A stretch of DNA of 24,199 bases from Bacteroidales bacterium UBA1392 (GTDB taxonomy: Bacteria; Bacteroidota; Bacteroidia; Bacteroidales; UBA932). Both the position numbers and the translations under genes were made by a program. The stretch lies in the NCBI GenBank assembly GCA_002305275.1, contig DBQO01000036.1:1170-25368 (forward strand), read 5' to 3'. This document shows positions 5,636 to 13,424 of this stretch, in pieces (position 1 is the stretch's first letter; the number at the start of each line of letters is the position of its first letter). A model generated the notes under the pieces. The model searched no databases, was not told where the DNA came from, and saw nothing but the letters and a program-made list of their open reading frames with translations.

Positions 5636-6316
5636 ATGAACAAGGTAGCGGAAAACCCTTCAAAAAACCGCACGGTCCCCTATCCCATCCCATTGGTGAT
5701 TGTCTCTGCGGTCTTCGTGACACTCTATCTGGTGTCCAACATCATGGCAGTAAAAATTGTAGGTATCGGCAAATGGATCTATTTCGATGCCGGCACCATA
5801 ACATTTCCATTCGCCTACATGCTAGGTGACGTACTCACCGAAATATGGGGCTATAAGACCGCCAAGCGGGTCATATTGCTTACTTTGGCATGCAATATCC
5901 TTTTGGTGATCTGCACCTGGATAGGTGTATTCCTTCCCGTGCCGGATTACAATGATGCCATTGCTTCGGCATATAATCGTGTTTTCACTTTTGTTCCTCG
6001 CCTCGTTTTGGGCTCCATCGCAGGTTTTCTCTGTGGAGAACTATCAAATGCCTGGCTAATGGTGAAAATCAAAAAGTGGACAGAGGGCCGTTGGCTCTGG
6101 GTGCGTACCATCGGCAGCTCTATTGTCGGCCATCTCTTTGATACAGTCCCTTTTGTGCTGATAGCTTTTGCAGGTGTAGTACCCTGGATTGACATTCTGA
6201 AGCTGATAGCGTTTCAATTTGTTGCCAAACTCGCCATCGAAGCTATAATGGGGACACCTCTGGCCTATCTCATCCTGGGATGGATGCGCCGATTTGGAAT
6301 AACTAGTCATTCCTGA
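5636..6316 (+). CDS. yhhQ: Queuosine precursor transporter (VUT/YhhQ family)
   Basis: The 226-residue protein has about six hydrophobic helices. It carries typical YhhQ features: YLVSNIMAVKIV early, then FDAGTITFPFAYMLGDVLTEIWG, the signature of the vitamin-uptake-like transporter (VUT) family, and DTVPFVLIAFAG later. E. coli YhhQ imports the queuosine precursors preQ0 and preQ1 for modification of the tRNA wobble base. It acts in the inner membrane. It is a single gene with its own promoter, divergent from the sigma operon, and no queuosine synthesis gene is adjacent. Confidence 0.9.
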   Translation: MNKVAENPSKNRTVPYPIPLVIVSAVFVTLYLVSNIMAVKIVGIGKWIYFDAGTITFPFAYMLGDVLTEIWGYKTAKRVILLTLACNILLVICTWIGVFLPVPDYNDAIASAYNRVFTFVPRLVLGSIAGFLCGELSNAWLMVKIKKWTEGRWLWVRTIGSSIVGHLFDTVPFVLIAFAGVVPWIDILKLIAFQFVAKLAIEAIMGTPLAYLILGWMRRFGITSHS

Positions 6317-6418
6317 GTCTGAGTAAAGAGTTCCGAGTAAGTAATTAGTCCGGAGTTCTCAGTGTTGCGGGGTGCAGATTGCAAGTTGCGTATTATAAAT
6401 TATAAGGCGAATAAATCT

Positions 6419-6426
6419 TATATTTG
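6419..6426 (+). promoter_or_regulatory. -7 promoter element of the phosphodiester glycosidase gene
   Basis: TATATTTG matches the consensus exactly and lies 90 bp before the ATG at 6517, giving an untranslated leader of about 80 nt in which I see no clear structure. Confidence 0.5.
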
Positions 6427-6516
6427 TGACATCAGGGATATTTGTTCTTGGTTGACGATTACATTGTACTTACTATAATAACACTAAATAGACACATCTC
6501 TCAATAATATAAAGCC

Positions 6517-7386
6517 ATGCGTAAATTGTTCAAAATAATAGCGCCAAGCCTACTGGTTGCCCTCTTTTCGGTCTCGCTTTCGGCACAAAATCAGGATTCG
6601 CTCACATTTGTCACTGCAAAAGCTGTCGCAAATGCTGAGAAAAATGGAATTGTATTCAATAATTATCTCTTCGAAGGGAATTTATTCAACTCCAATCAGT
6701 GCATTTCAGTACTGGAAGTACCGTCAGGATACCATTTCGACGTAGTTGCAGCACCGGAAGGGACGCTTGTATGGACATCCCTACTTTCGATGGGAGCAAA
6801 AGCAGTCGCCGCCCTAAACGGTTCATTTTTCAATATGCGACCTCCATTCGGAGGAGTCACCTATACCCGCGTAGACGGGACTATCGTAGCTGAAAACAAC
6901 AAAGATGTGTCAACTCCCTTCTGGTCACGAAGTATACGTCAGAACGGAGCAATTGCGATACTCAGCGGAGAGCTATATGTGCTCAAGGCAGATCAACTCA
7001 GGAATTGGGAAAATTATATCTTCGCTGAAGATGTGCTCACCTCAGGCCCTATCCTGATGGTTGACGGCGCACTTGAACCACAAGCACCTGATAAATTCAA
7101 CACAACCAGACATCCCCGTACTGCTGTTGGTAAACGCAGTGACGGAACAGTTGTATTTGTGGTCGTAGATGGCCGATTCCCCGAAGCAGCCGGAGTTTCT
7201 ACTACCGAGCTGAGTCTGGTAATGAGCTGGCTGGGATGCCGTGATGCACTCAATCTGGACGGCGGCGGCTCCTCAACAATGGTTTTCGACGGCAATATCG
7301 TAAATCACCCATCCGACAATAAAAAATTCGACCACCTGGGCGAACGAGTCGTGGCAAACGCAATAGTGGTTCGGGATGCGGACTAG
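6517..7386 (+). CDS. Secreted phosphodiester glycosidase family protein (NAGPA domain)
   Basis: The 289-residue protein has a signal peptide (MRKLFKIIAPSLLVALFSVSLSAQ). The mature part is a single phosphodiester-glycosidase domain of the NAGPA family, named after the enzyme that removes N-acetylglucosamine from mannose-6-phosphate diesters. Its hallmark segments are all present: AALNGSFFN, then HPRTAVGKRSDGTVVFVVVDGR, and NLDGGGSSTMVFDG near the C-terminus. It probably acts in the periplasm or outside the cell on a sugar phosphodiester such as a polysaccharide or teichoic-acid-like linkage; the actual substrate is unknown. It has its own promoter and no obvious operon partner. Confidence 0.87.
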   Translation: MRKLFKIIAPSLLVALFSVSLSAQNQDSLTFVTAKAVANAEKNGIVFNNYLFEGNLFNSNQCISVLEVPSGYHFDVVAAPEGTLVWTSLLSMGAKAVAALNGSFFNMRPPFGGVTYTRVDGTIVAENNKDVSTPFWSRSIRQNGAIAILSGELYVLKADQLRNWENYIFAEDVLTSGPILMVDGALEPQAPDKFNTTRHPRTAVGKRSDGTVVFVVVDGRFPEAAGVSTTELSLVMSWLGCRDALNLDGGGSSTMVFDGNIVNHPSDNKKFDHLGERVVANAIVVRDAD

Positions 7387-7425
7387 TTATACCTTCCTTT
7401 AGGCATTTTTTGCATTTTTTTTGCA

Positions 7426-7449
7426 AAATGTAATAAATTTATTACATTT
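7426..7449. promoter_or_regulatory. 24-bp perfect palindrome, probable operator of the toxin-antitoxin pair
   Basis: AAATGTAATAAA is followed directly by its reverse complement TTTATTACATTT. It covers the -7 element (TACATTTG, 7443-7450) and ends 4 bp before the toxin ATG. A perfect palindrome over a promoter in front of a gene pair that encodes an XRE protein is best read as the autorepression operator. Confidence 0.7.
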
Positions 7450-7450
7450 G
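7443..7450 (+). promoter_or_regulatory. -7 promoter element of the toxin-antitoxin pair
   Basis: TACATTTG matches TAnnTTTG and ends only 3 bp before the ATG at 7454. If the normal spacing to the transcription start holds, the mRNA would be leaderless or nearly so. Confidence 0.55.
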
Positions 7451-7453
7451 CGC

Positions 7454-7783
7454 ATGAGAACAATCATAAGAAGTATAGAATTTGATGAGTTTTATAACTC
7501 TCTACCCGCAAATGTTCAAAACAGAGTACAATATGTCTTGAACATTATCGCAGAGGTTAAGGTTGTACACAAGAAGTTTGTAAAGAAACTTGTAAACACG
7601 AATTTCTACGAGTTACGTATATCGGTTGGAAGTGAATATAGAGTTATTCTATTTGCCATAGACCATGAGAACTTTATTGAAGCTCACCAGATACTTCTTT
7701 TGAATGGCTTTATAAAGAAATCCACAAAAGATTATGATAAAGAGATTAAAAAAGCACAACAAATATTAAACACATTACAGTAA
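7454..7783 (+). CDS. HigB/RelE-like mRNA interferase toxin
   Basis: The protein has 109 residues from the ATG MRTIIRSIEFDEF. A TTG 33 bp upstream is in frame but lies inside the operator, so I reject it. The fold pattern is that of the HigB/Gp49-like branch of the RelE superfamily: N-terminal helices, then FYELRISVGSEYRVILFAID, followed by EAHQILLLNGFIKKSTKDYDKEIKKAQQ. The conserved Arg in ELR, the Tyr-Arg in EYRV, and the F-x-KK motif are seen. Such toxins cleave mRNA on the ribosome. The toxin gene comes first, as in HigBA systems, and is joined to the antitoxin gene through TAATG (1-bp overlap). Confidence 0.85.
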   Translation: MRTIIRSIEFDEFYNSLPANVQNRVQYVLNIIAEVKVVHKKFVKKLVNTNFYELRISVGSEYRVILFAIDHENFIEAHQILLLNGFIKKSTKDYDKEIKKAQQILNTLQ

Positions 7784-8094
7784 TGAGACCAAAGATTGAC
7801 ACAGACAAACTCAAATATCTTCCTACCGCCGAGGAGATGTTTACAGATGAGTACGGAGCAAAAGGAACTGCTTCGCGTGATGAGTTCGATGCGAAGTCTC
7901 TTGCTTGGTACTATTCAGAAGTATTGAAAAATGCTCGTAAATCTGCGGGAATGACCCAGAAGCAACTTGCCGATAAAATAGGAAAAAAGCGCGAATATAT
8001 TGCTATGCTCGAAAAAGGTGAAACCGATATGCAACTCTCTACATTTATAATGATTGCCGATGCTGTCGGCTTAAAATTCGCTTTAACCTATTGA
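7783..8094 (+). CDS. HigA-like XRE antitoxin
   Basis: The 103-residue protein has an N-terminal extension of about 40 residues (MRPKIDTDKLKYLPTAEEMF), which probably wraps or blocks the toxin. A Cro/C1-type helix-turn-helix follows at about residues 45-100, with NARKSAGMTQKQLADKIGKK, then REYIAMLEKGETDMQLSTFIMIADAVG. It pairs with the toxin gene just upstream. The HTH makes it the likely binder of the palindrome at 7426-7449. The start ATG is within the toxin stop (TAATG), so translation is coupled. Confidence 0.87.
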   Translation: MRPKIDTDKLKYLPTAEEMFTDEYGAKGTASRDEFDAKSLAWYYSEVLKNARKSAGMTQKQLADKIGKKREYIAMLEKGETDMQLSTFIMIADAVGLKFALTY

Positions 8095-8152
8095 ATACTT
8101 ATTTCTACTCCATCCTAAAAAAAATCGGAACTTAAAACTCAGAACTTTTAGG

Positions 8153-11100
8153 TCAACAGACCTTCCTCACTCTACCGTCCCTTACCTCCAGTTTTGCGCT
8201 GATCCTATTGCGCAGCGCGGGGACGTGGCTGATTAGGCCCACACGGCAACCATATCTCTTGAGATCTTCCAGCGTAATAATCACCCTTTCGAGTATATCC
8301 TCGCTAAGGGTACCAAATCCCTCATCAATGAAAATGGTATCTACTGCAAGCCCCTCTTTGCCGAAGGTCGAAAGGCCGAGTGCCAGCGCCAGCGAGACCA
8401 CAAAGGATTCTCCTCCTGAGAGCGTACTGGTGGCTCTGGTGTAGCCTCCCTGCTCTAAGTCCCGCACGAGTATAACCATTGAGCCGGGTTCGTTGTGGAG
8501 TTGGTAGTGGGGTGCAATATGCCGGAGACTCTCATTGGCTCTGACAAGTATCTCCTTGAAGAGCATTCGCATGGCAGCATCCCGGAAGTTCTTGCCATCT
8601 TTACCGCCAAATAGGGCATCAAGCCTCTTCCACCGCCCCGCAAGTTCGATTTTAACCCCTATTTCGCCTTCAAGTGTCTGCGCTTTGGATAGTTCTCTTC
8701 GCTCTGAAGCAGCAGTTTGATTTAATTTGCCAAGTGTGACGAGCCATTCGTTCTTCAGCCGCTCAAGCCCCTCTCTGGGAGTATCCAGAGTGAGCTGAGG
8801 GTCTCCCTTTAGATAGAAATCGGGAGTCTCTGCAAGGGGATATTTATTTTTGAATAAATTGAAACGCCCCTGTGCCTCTTCTTTTTTCTTTTGGATTGTC
8901 TCCATCTGTTCCTTAGCGGCCCCGGTACGGGTCATAACGGCCGCCCATCTGGTCAAAATCGACTCTGATGCGACTTTCTCCAAATCTTCGGGAGAGAAAA
9001 CAGCAATATCAAACTCCTCCGTTCTCTTTTTAATATCCGGGTATGTATTGAAATACTCCCCTCTTTTGAGTTTGATTTTATCCAGTTCATCGCGTAAACT
9101 AGCTACTTTGAGTTGTAAATCCTGAGAATCCTTTTTCAGTTTCTTGTAATCGGTAGTTTTCTCTGATAATTGTGTGAGAAATTCTACACGATTGCTATCC
9201 CATTTCTCTTTCCAATCCCCGATTGTGATATATTTCCCGGCAGTTTCCATATAGTTCTCCCTCTCCTTTCCCAACCCGGCAAGGGCACTTTCCAGAGCGG
9301 CTATATGAGTTTTAGCATCATGGATTTTTTGAACTGCCTCTTGAGATGATTGTGCAGCGGGATTCTCCTCATTTTTCCGAATCTCCTCAATACCTTTACG
9401 CATTCCGGAAATCTCCTTTTCCAAAGATTCTATGATTTCAAGAACTTTTGAGGCCTTTTCCAGCTCAGAAAGTGTCCCGGCTTTGCTTTTACTGATCTGC
9501 CCCGCAATATCTTCAACATCCCAATCAAGATGACAATCGGAGAGAGTTCTTCTGTTTATCTCTTTGAAACGGGAAATGGCTTCAGTTTGACTTAGCACGT
9601 CATTTTCCATTTTTTGCAGAGCATTGTTGTCCGCGGTGAAGATTCTGAATTCGGTATCGTAAGCCGTCCTTGCATCGTTCAATCTCTTTACACTATCATC
9701 CCATGCAGCTTTTCCCTTATCACGCGACTCCTCAAGATGCTTTATGGATTGTCGGATATCATCATCATTAAATGCATCGAGTATATCCTGCGTCACAATC
9801 CTGCCACAAACGGGGCAATCATCATCTGCCTTGATTATAGCCCTAAGTGCGGCCCCGTTTTCATTAAGCCTGACAAATTGCTCCAGCGCGCCGGCACTCT
9901 TCTCATAATGCTCCCCGGCCTCCTTTTCTTCGGTAACAGTCAAGTTGTATTTCTCGAGGAGACCGGCAATATCTTTTTTGCTCTTTTCCAGCTCCGATTT
10001 CTTGACGGCAAGCTCCTCCAGTAGACTTTTCAGGGCTTTCTCCTTTTCGGCCAGGACACCGATTACTTTCTCAACCTCTCCAAGCTTAATGCGAAAATCT
10101 TCCAGTTGTGCTTTATGGGCCTTCTTCTTATCCGGTTCCAGAAGTGCAAGCTCTTCCTCTTTTTTGGAATATTGTTCCTCAAGAGCGGATATTTTCCTTT
10201 TAATCGTCTCGTGTGCCTCTGATCTCGCTTTTTTCTCAGCTTCCAAAGTGTTCAGTTGAGATTTTACCGCTTCAGTTCGCTTCTCGTTATTAGAGATATC
10301 CTGTTCTACAAGCGGAACCTTCTGTAAATTGCTTTCAATAATGTCCCATTTCTCATACATGGGAACATCCGTTGCAATCGACTCCAATTGACGCTGCATC
10401 TCTTTGTAGGAGGCTTCCTGGGCTTCATACTCATTCTGACGCTTTTCCTGAAGTATTATCAGCGCAGCAGCGGTTTTTACACAGGCATCCTCCGTGACAA
10501 CCTCTGCTTTGTATTCCTTATCGGCATTCTCCATACTCTGTCGAGCCTCTTTTGCGGCAATCAGTTCAGTCGCAGCGGCTACTTTCTCATCAAAGCCCCG
10601 GGCTTCATCTTCAATCTCGGAGATCTTTTTATCAACAAGAGTGGCATAATCCGAAAATGAACTCTCTTCCGGATCATATTTCAGACCACAAATCTCCACT
10701 TTTTTCAATAACTCCTTGTCAAGCGTGACATCTTTATCGGCCTTGTTCTTGAGCAGGTTTATTTCGGTCCCCACTATGCTGTATGAAGTGTTTCCGGTAA
10801 TCTTCTCCAGAATTTCGCATTTTTCCTCATCATTTGACTTGAGAAACTGTGTAAACTCCCCTTGTGCCAGCATTGCGGTCTTGCAGAACTGGTCATACGA
10901 AAGGCCTACCAGATCATCCAGATCGCGTCTCTCCGTCTCAATGCGGGCATTTGGCTTGATTTCAATAGTGCGACCGCCATCTATCACTATCCATTCCGGA
11001 TCTTTGATTTCGCCGCTGCCCCTTATACGGCTCACTTTCCATTGTGCCGTATAATTTTTACCATTTGCCGCGGTAAAATAAAGCGAGACCTCCCCTTCCT

Positions 11101-11377
11101 GCGCATCTGCTTTGAGAAGTTGTTTCGTGTCCATTATATTGACAACGCCCTCTCCAAGGGTGTAGGCCGGGACGGTTTTACGGGTCCTGGAGTTATCCAG
11201 ACGCGGAGTGCGCCCGTAAAGTGCCAGTGAGATGGCATCCAGTATGGTGGTCTTGCCGGAACCTGTTTCACCATATATCAGAAATATGGATTCGTTGGCG
11301 AAAATATCCTTCGTAAAGTCAATTTCCGCTTCTGAGATAGAGGCAATGTTCCGTATATTTAGTTTGAGAAGTTTCAT
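8153..11377 (-). CDS. sbcC: Exonuclease subunit SbcC (Rad50-like SMC ATPase)
   Basis: The 1074-residue protein is the ATPase subunit of the SbcCD nuclease, which cleaves DNA hairpins and processes double-strand ends. The N-terminal half-ATPase has Walker A GETGSGKTT (36-44). Two long charged coiled-coil arms flank the zinc-hook motif CPVCG (521-525). The C-terminal half holds the ABC signature LSGGES (986-991), and Walker B TIFIDEGFG with D1018 and E1019. Length and order are standard. The usual overlap with sbcD is lost here: a MaoC-like gene lies between them, 33 bp upstream of this ATG. A transcript from the sbcD promoter region probably still covers all three. Confidence 0.95.
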   Translation of the reverse strand: MKLLKLNIRNIASISEAEIDFTKDIFANESIFLIYGETGSGKTTILDAISLALYGRTPRLDNSRTRKTVPAYTLGEGVVNIMDTKQLLKADAQEGEVSLYFTAANGKNYTAQWKVSRIRGSGEIKDPEWIVIDGGRTIEIKPNARIETERRDLDDLVGLSYDQFCKTAMLAQGEFTQFLKSNDEEKCEILEKITGNTSYSIVGTEINLLKNKADKDVTLDKELLKKVEICGLKYDPEESSFSDYATLVDKKISEIEDEARGFDEKVAAATELIAAKEARQSMENADKEYKAEVVTEDACVKTAAALIILQEKRQNEYEAQEASYKEMQRQLESIATDVPMYEKWDIIESNLQKVPLVEQDISNNEKRTEAVKSQLNTLEAEKKARSEAHETIKRKISALEEQYSKKEEELALLEPDKKKAHKAQLEDFRIKLGEVEKVIGVLAEKEKALKSLLEELAVKKSELEKSKKDIAGLLEKYNLTVTEEKEAGEHYEKSAGALEQFVRLNENGAALRAIIKADDDCPVCGRIVTQDILDAFNDDDIRQSIKHLEESRDKGKAAWDDSVKRLNDARTAYDTEFRIFTADNNALQKMENDVLSQTEAISRFKEINRRTLSDCHLDWDVEDIAGQISKSKAGTLSELEKASKVLEIIESLEKEISGMRKGIEEIRKNEENPAAQSSQEAVQKIHDAKTHIAALESALAGLGKERENYMETAGKYITIGDWKEKWDSNRVEFLTQLSEKTTDYKKLKKDSQDLQLKVASLRDELDKIKLKRGEYFNTYPDIKKRTEEFDIAVFSPEDLEKVASESILTRWAAVMTRTGAAKEQMETIQKKKEEAQGRFNLFKNKYPLAETPDFYLKGDPQLTLDTPREGLERLKNEWLVTLGKLNQTAASERRELSKAQTLEGEIGVKIELAGRWKRLDALFGGKDGKNFRDAAMRMLFKEILVRANESLRHIAPHYQLHNEPGSMVILVRDLEQGGYTRATSTLSGGESFVVSLALALGLSTFGKEGLAVDTIFIDEGFGTLSEDILERVIITLEDLKRYGCRVGLISHVPALRNRISAKLEVRDGRVRKVC

Positions 11378-11410
11378 ACTATACTTTCAGCCATTAGTCT
11401 CGTTTTTCTA

Positions 11411-11821
11411 TTATACATCCATTTTTTTCACAAGGGCACTGCCTTCAATAACAACTACCTCGTCTTGATTATAACACGTAGTATCGAGCGTTACCAGTTG
11501 CTTTTCATAATTAATGTCAGTAATGGTAACGACAGCCGTTACCGTATCATTGATATAAACAGGTTTTACAAACTTCATATCCTGTTTTAAATAAATAGAT
11601 CCCTCACCGGGCATCTTCGTGCCGAGAATGGCACTAAAAAGGGAGCCTACTAAAAAACCATGTACAATATTGCCTTTAAATATCGTCTGTGCGGCATATA
11701 CGGGATCAAGGTGTAGAGGATTAAAATCTTTTGAAATGCCGGCAAAAGTCTTTACCTGTTCCATGGAAAACTGAGCAGAGAGGCTTTCTTTCTGCCCAAC
11801 GTACAATTCACTTAATTTCAT
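11411..11821 (-). CDS. MaoC-like (R)-specific enoyl-CoA hydratase
   Basis: The protein has 136 residues from MKLSELYVGQ; an ATG two codons upstream (11827) is also possible. It is a single hot-dog-fold MaoC domain. The hydratase motif DFNPLHLD has D32 and H37 at the same spacing as the catalytic Asp-His pair of PhaJ-type (R)-hydratases. It is followed by IVHGFLVGSLFSAILGTKMPG and strands such as MKFVKPVYINDTV. Such enzymes hydrate trans-2-enoyl-CoA to (R)-3-hydroxyacyl-CoA. The gene sits between sbcD and sbcC on the same strand. It has no evident link to DNA repair and looks like an insertion into that operon; an acyl-CoA synthetase is encoded about 3 kb away. Confidence 0.88.
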   Translation of the reverse strand: MKLSELYVGQKESLSAQFSMEQVKTFAGISKDFNPLHLDPVYAAQTIFKGNIVHGFLVGSLFSAILGTKMPGEGSIYLKQDMKFVKPVYINDTVTAVVTITDINYEKQLVTLDTTCYNQDEVVVIEGSALVKKMDV

Positions 11822-11881
11822 AACCATTTAATTTTTATAATAAATTTCAATTATCTTTCATTTAGCTTGCATAGCCTATTT

Positions 11882-13150
11882 TTATCTCATCTGATTACTC
11901 ACATTTGTCACAGCTTGTTCAAAAAGCTTAGCGTAACCCTCTTCAGCCTCCCCGAAGAGATCAGGCGCAATGATTTCTGCCATTTCACGCGGAGAAAGCG
12001 CACCGACTTGAGCCGCTGTCAGGGAGAGGCCTTCCCCTTCGGCAGGGTTATCGGGCAGTTCTTGCTTTATTAGACAATATCGTGCCTTTTTGCCCTTAAG
12101 AGCCGTTTTAACGCGCTGAATGTAGTCCGAAGGTAGTTCACCTGTCTCAAGCACTTCGAGCCTTATGTAGGCCTTTTTATGGGCGGGATACTCTTCCAGC
12201 ACGCGGAGAAGATCCATACAGCTGCGTTTCCCCTCCGGGAGCTCTTTCGCAGAGAGCGTCACCATCTCGTATAGAGGTTTGATGGGAATTTGCCTCACCT
12301 GAGGCATCTCTCCCCTCTTTTCAATCTCCACAATATTAACAAAGTGATCATAATCCTCCTCAAAGTTCATCGCAAAGGGAGATCCGCTGTATCTCGCTTT
12401 ACCACCGCTCCCTTTGACCTCCTGCGGAAAATGAATATGCCCAAGCGCCAGATAGTCCCAGCCGCTGCCGAAAGTGCCGATGTCGGAATTGTCGAGTCCG
12501 CCTATTATCAGTGAGTCGTGTCCCCTGATGTTGCTTCCCGTCACCAGCGTATGTGCGGTCAATATCACCGGAAGCGCTTCCGTATTGAGTTCAGCACACT
12601 TGTTCAGCAGCAGGGCGATAAAGCGCTTCATCCTCTCCTGCTTTCCATCTTCGGGATTGATATTGGGGAAATTCTGGGGGTAGCAATGAGGCACCGCCAC
12701 TACATAGCCCAGGATCTCGCTTTCTCTGCGTTTCCTTACGGGAATGATATGCTTTGAGAAGACAAAATCGTAAAATTCTCCATTCTCAGGCGACTCGTCG
12801 TTGGCCCTTGGTACTGTCCCCACCACGTCCGTATTGAAATATTTCCACAAGAGTCCATCTACATCCAGTTTGGAGCTGCTGTCGTGATTGCCTGCAATCA
12901 GAATGATATGCATGCCTCCGAATGCGAGGGATTCATCGCGCAATCCGAGCAAAGACTCATTGTAAAGCTCCTGAGCAGCAATCGAGGGTGCAGAGGTATG
13001 GAACAAATCCCCGCTGACCAGCAGCAGGTCGGGTTTTTCTTCTCTGACTATCCTTTTGAGTTGTTCAAAGAAATGTTTGTGCTCCTCCGTCCTGTCGTAA
13101 TCGTAAAAAGTCTGGCCTATATGCCAGTCGCTCGTATGCAATATCTTCAT
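11882..13150 (-). CDS. sbcD: Exonuclease subunit SbcD (Mre11-like nuclease)
   Basis: The 422-residue protein has the metallophosphoesterase motifs in order: HTSDWHIGQ near the N-terminus, VSGDLFHT, AGNHDSSSKLD, LTAHTLV and LALGHIH. These hold the Asp, His and Asn residues that bind the two catalytic manganese ions. A C-terminal capping region (SAKELPEGKRSCMDLL and beyond) contacts DNA and SbcC in the family. SbcD is the nuclease partner of SbcC. It is the first gene of sbcD-maoC-sbcC, with a 60-bp gap to maoC. No exact TAnnTTTG element is visible in the 274 bp upstream shared with divergent rarA. Confidence 0.94.
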   Translation of the reverse strand: MKILHTSDWHIGQTFYDYDRTEEHKHFFEQLKRIVREEKPDLLLVSGDLFHTSAPSIAAQELYNESLLGLRDESLAFGGMHIILIAGNHDSSSKLDVDGLLWKYFNTDVVGTVPRANDESPENGEFYDFVFSKHIIPVRKRRESEILGYVVAVPHCYPQNFPNINPEDGKQERMKRFIALLLNKCAELNTEALPVILTAHTLVTGSNIRGHDSLIIGGLDNSDIGTFGSGWDYLALGHIHFPQEVKGSGGKARYSGSPFAMNFEEDYDHFVNIVEIEKRGEMPQVRQIPIKPLYEMVTLSAKELPEGKRSCMDLLRVLEEYPAHKKAYIRLEVLETGELPSDYIQRVKTALKGKKARYCLIKQELPDNPAEGEGLSLTAAQVGALSPREMAEIIAPDLFGEAEEGYAKLFEQAVTNVSNQMR

Positions 13151-13396
13151 ATCTAAATCAAAATCTTTTTTCTAAACCCAAAATCTGTCAACATCTATGC
13201 AGGAATCTATATATGACATCGATCTAATTAATATTATTACCTGACTCTGATATACATATATTATATATCTATCCCGTCCGGATTATTTTCGACTCAATCA
13301 AATTTTTAAAGTTAGCAATAATTCAGAAATAACATACCGGATAACGGCTGAAATAATTCATAAATATCGTATCAAGCAACTCCCAAAATCTTTACT

Positions 13397-13404
13397 TATA
13401 TTTG
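13397..13404 (+). promoter_or_regulatory. -7 promoter element of rarA (TATATTTG)
   Basis: TATATTTG is an exact TAnnTTTG match 20 bp before the ATG at 13425. The rest of the 274-bp divergent spacer is AT-rich with no other clear signal. Confidence 0.6.
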
Positions 13405-13424
13405 CATAATAAACCAATTAAATT

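Noticed and set aside
8095..8152. Terminator between the antitoxin gene and sbcC
   Set aside because: CCTAAAA and TTTTAGG are inverted but separated by a 25-nt loop, and the inner gaactt copies are direct repeats, so no stable hairpin with a following T-tract forms.
9614..10024. 136-codon plus-strand ORF and other long ORFs inside sbcC
   Set aside because: They are antisense shadows of the coiled-coil coding sequence; the residues show the low-complexity Ser/Phe-rich pattern expected from reversed Glu/Lys codons and there is no promoter.
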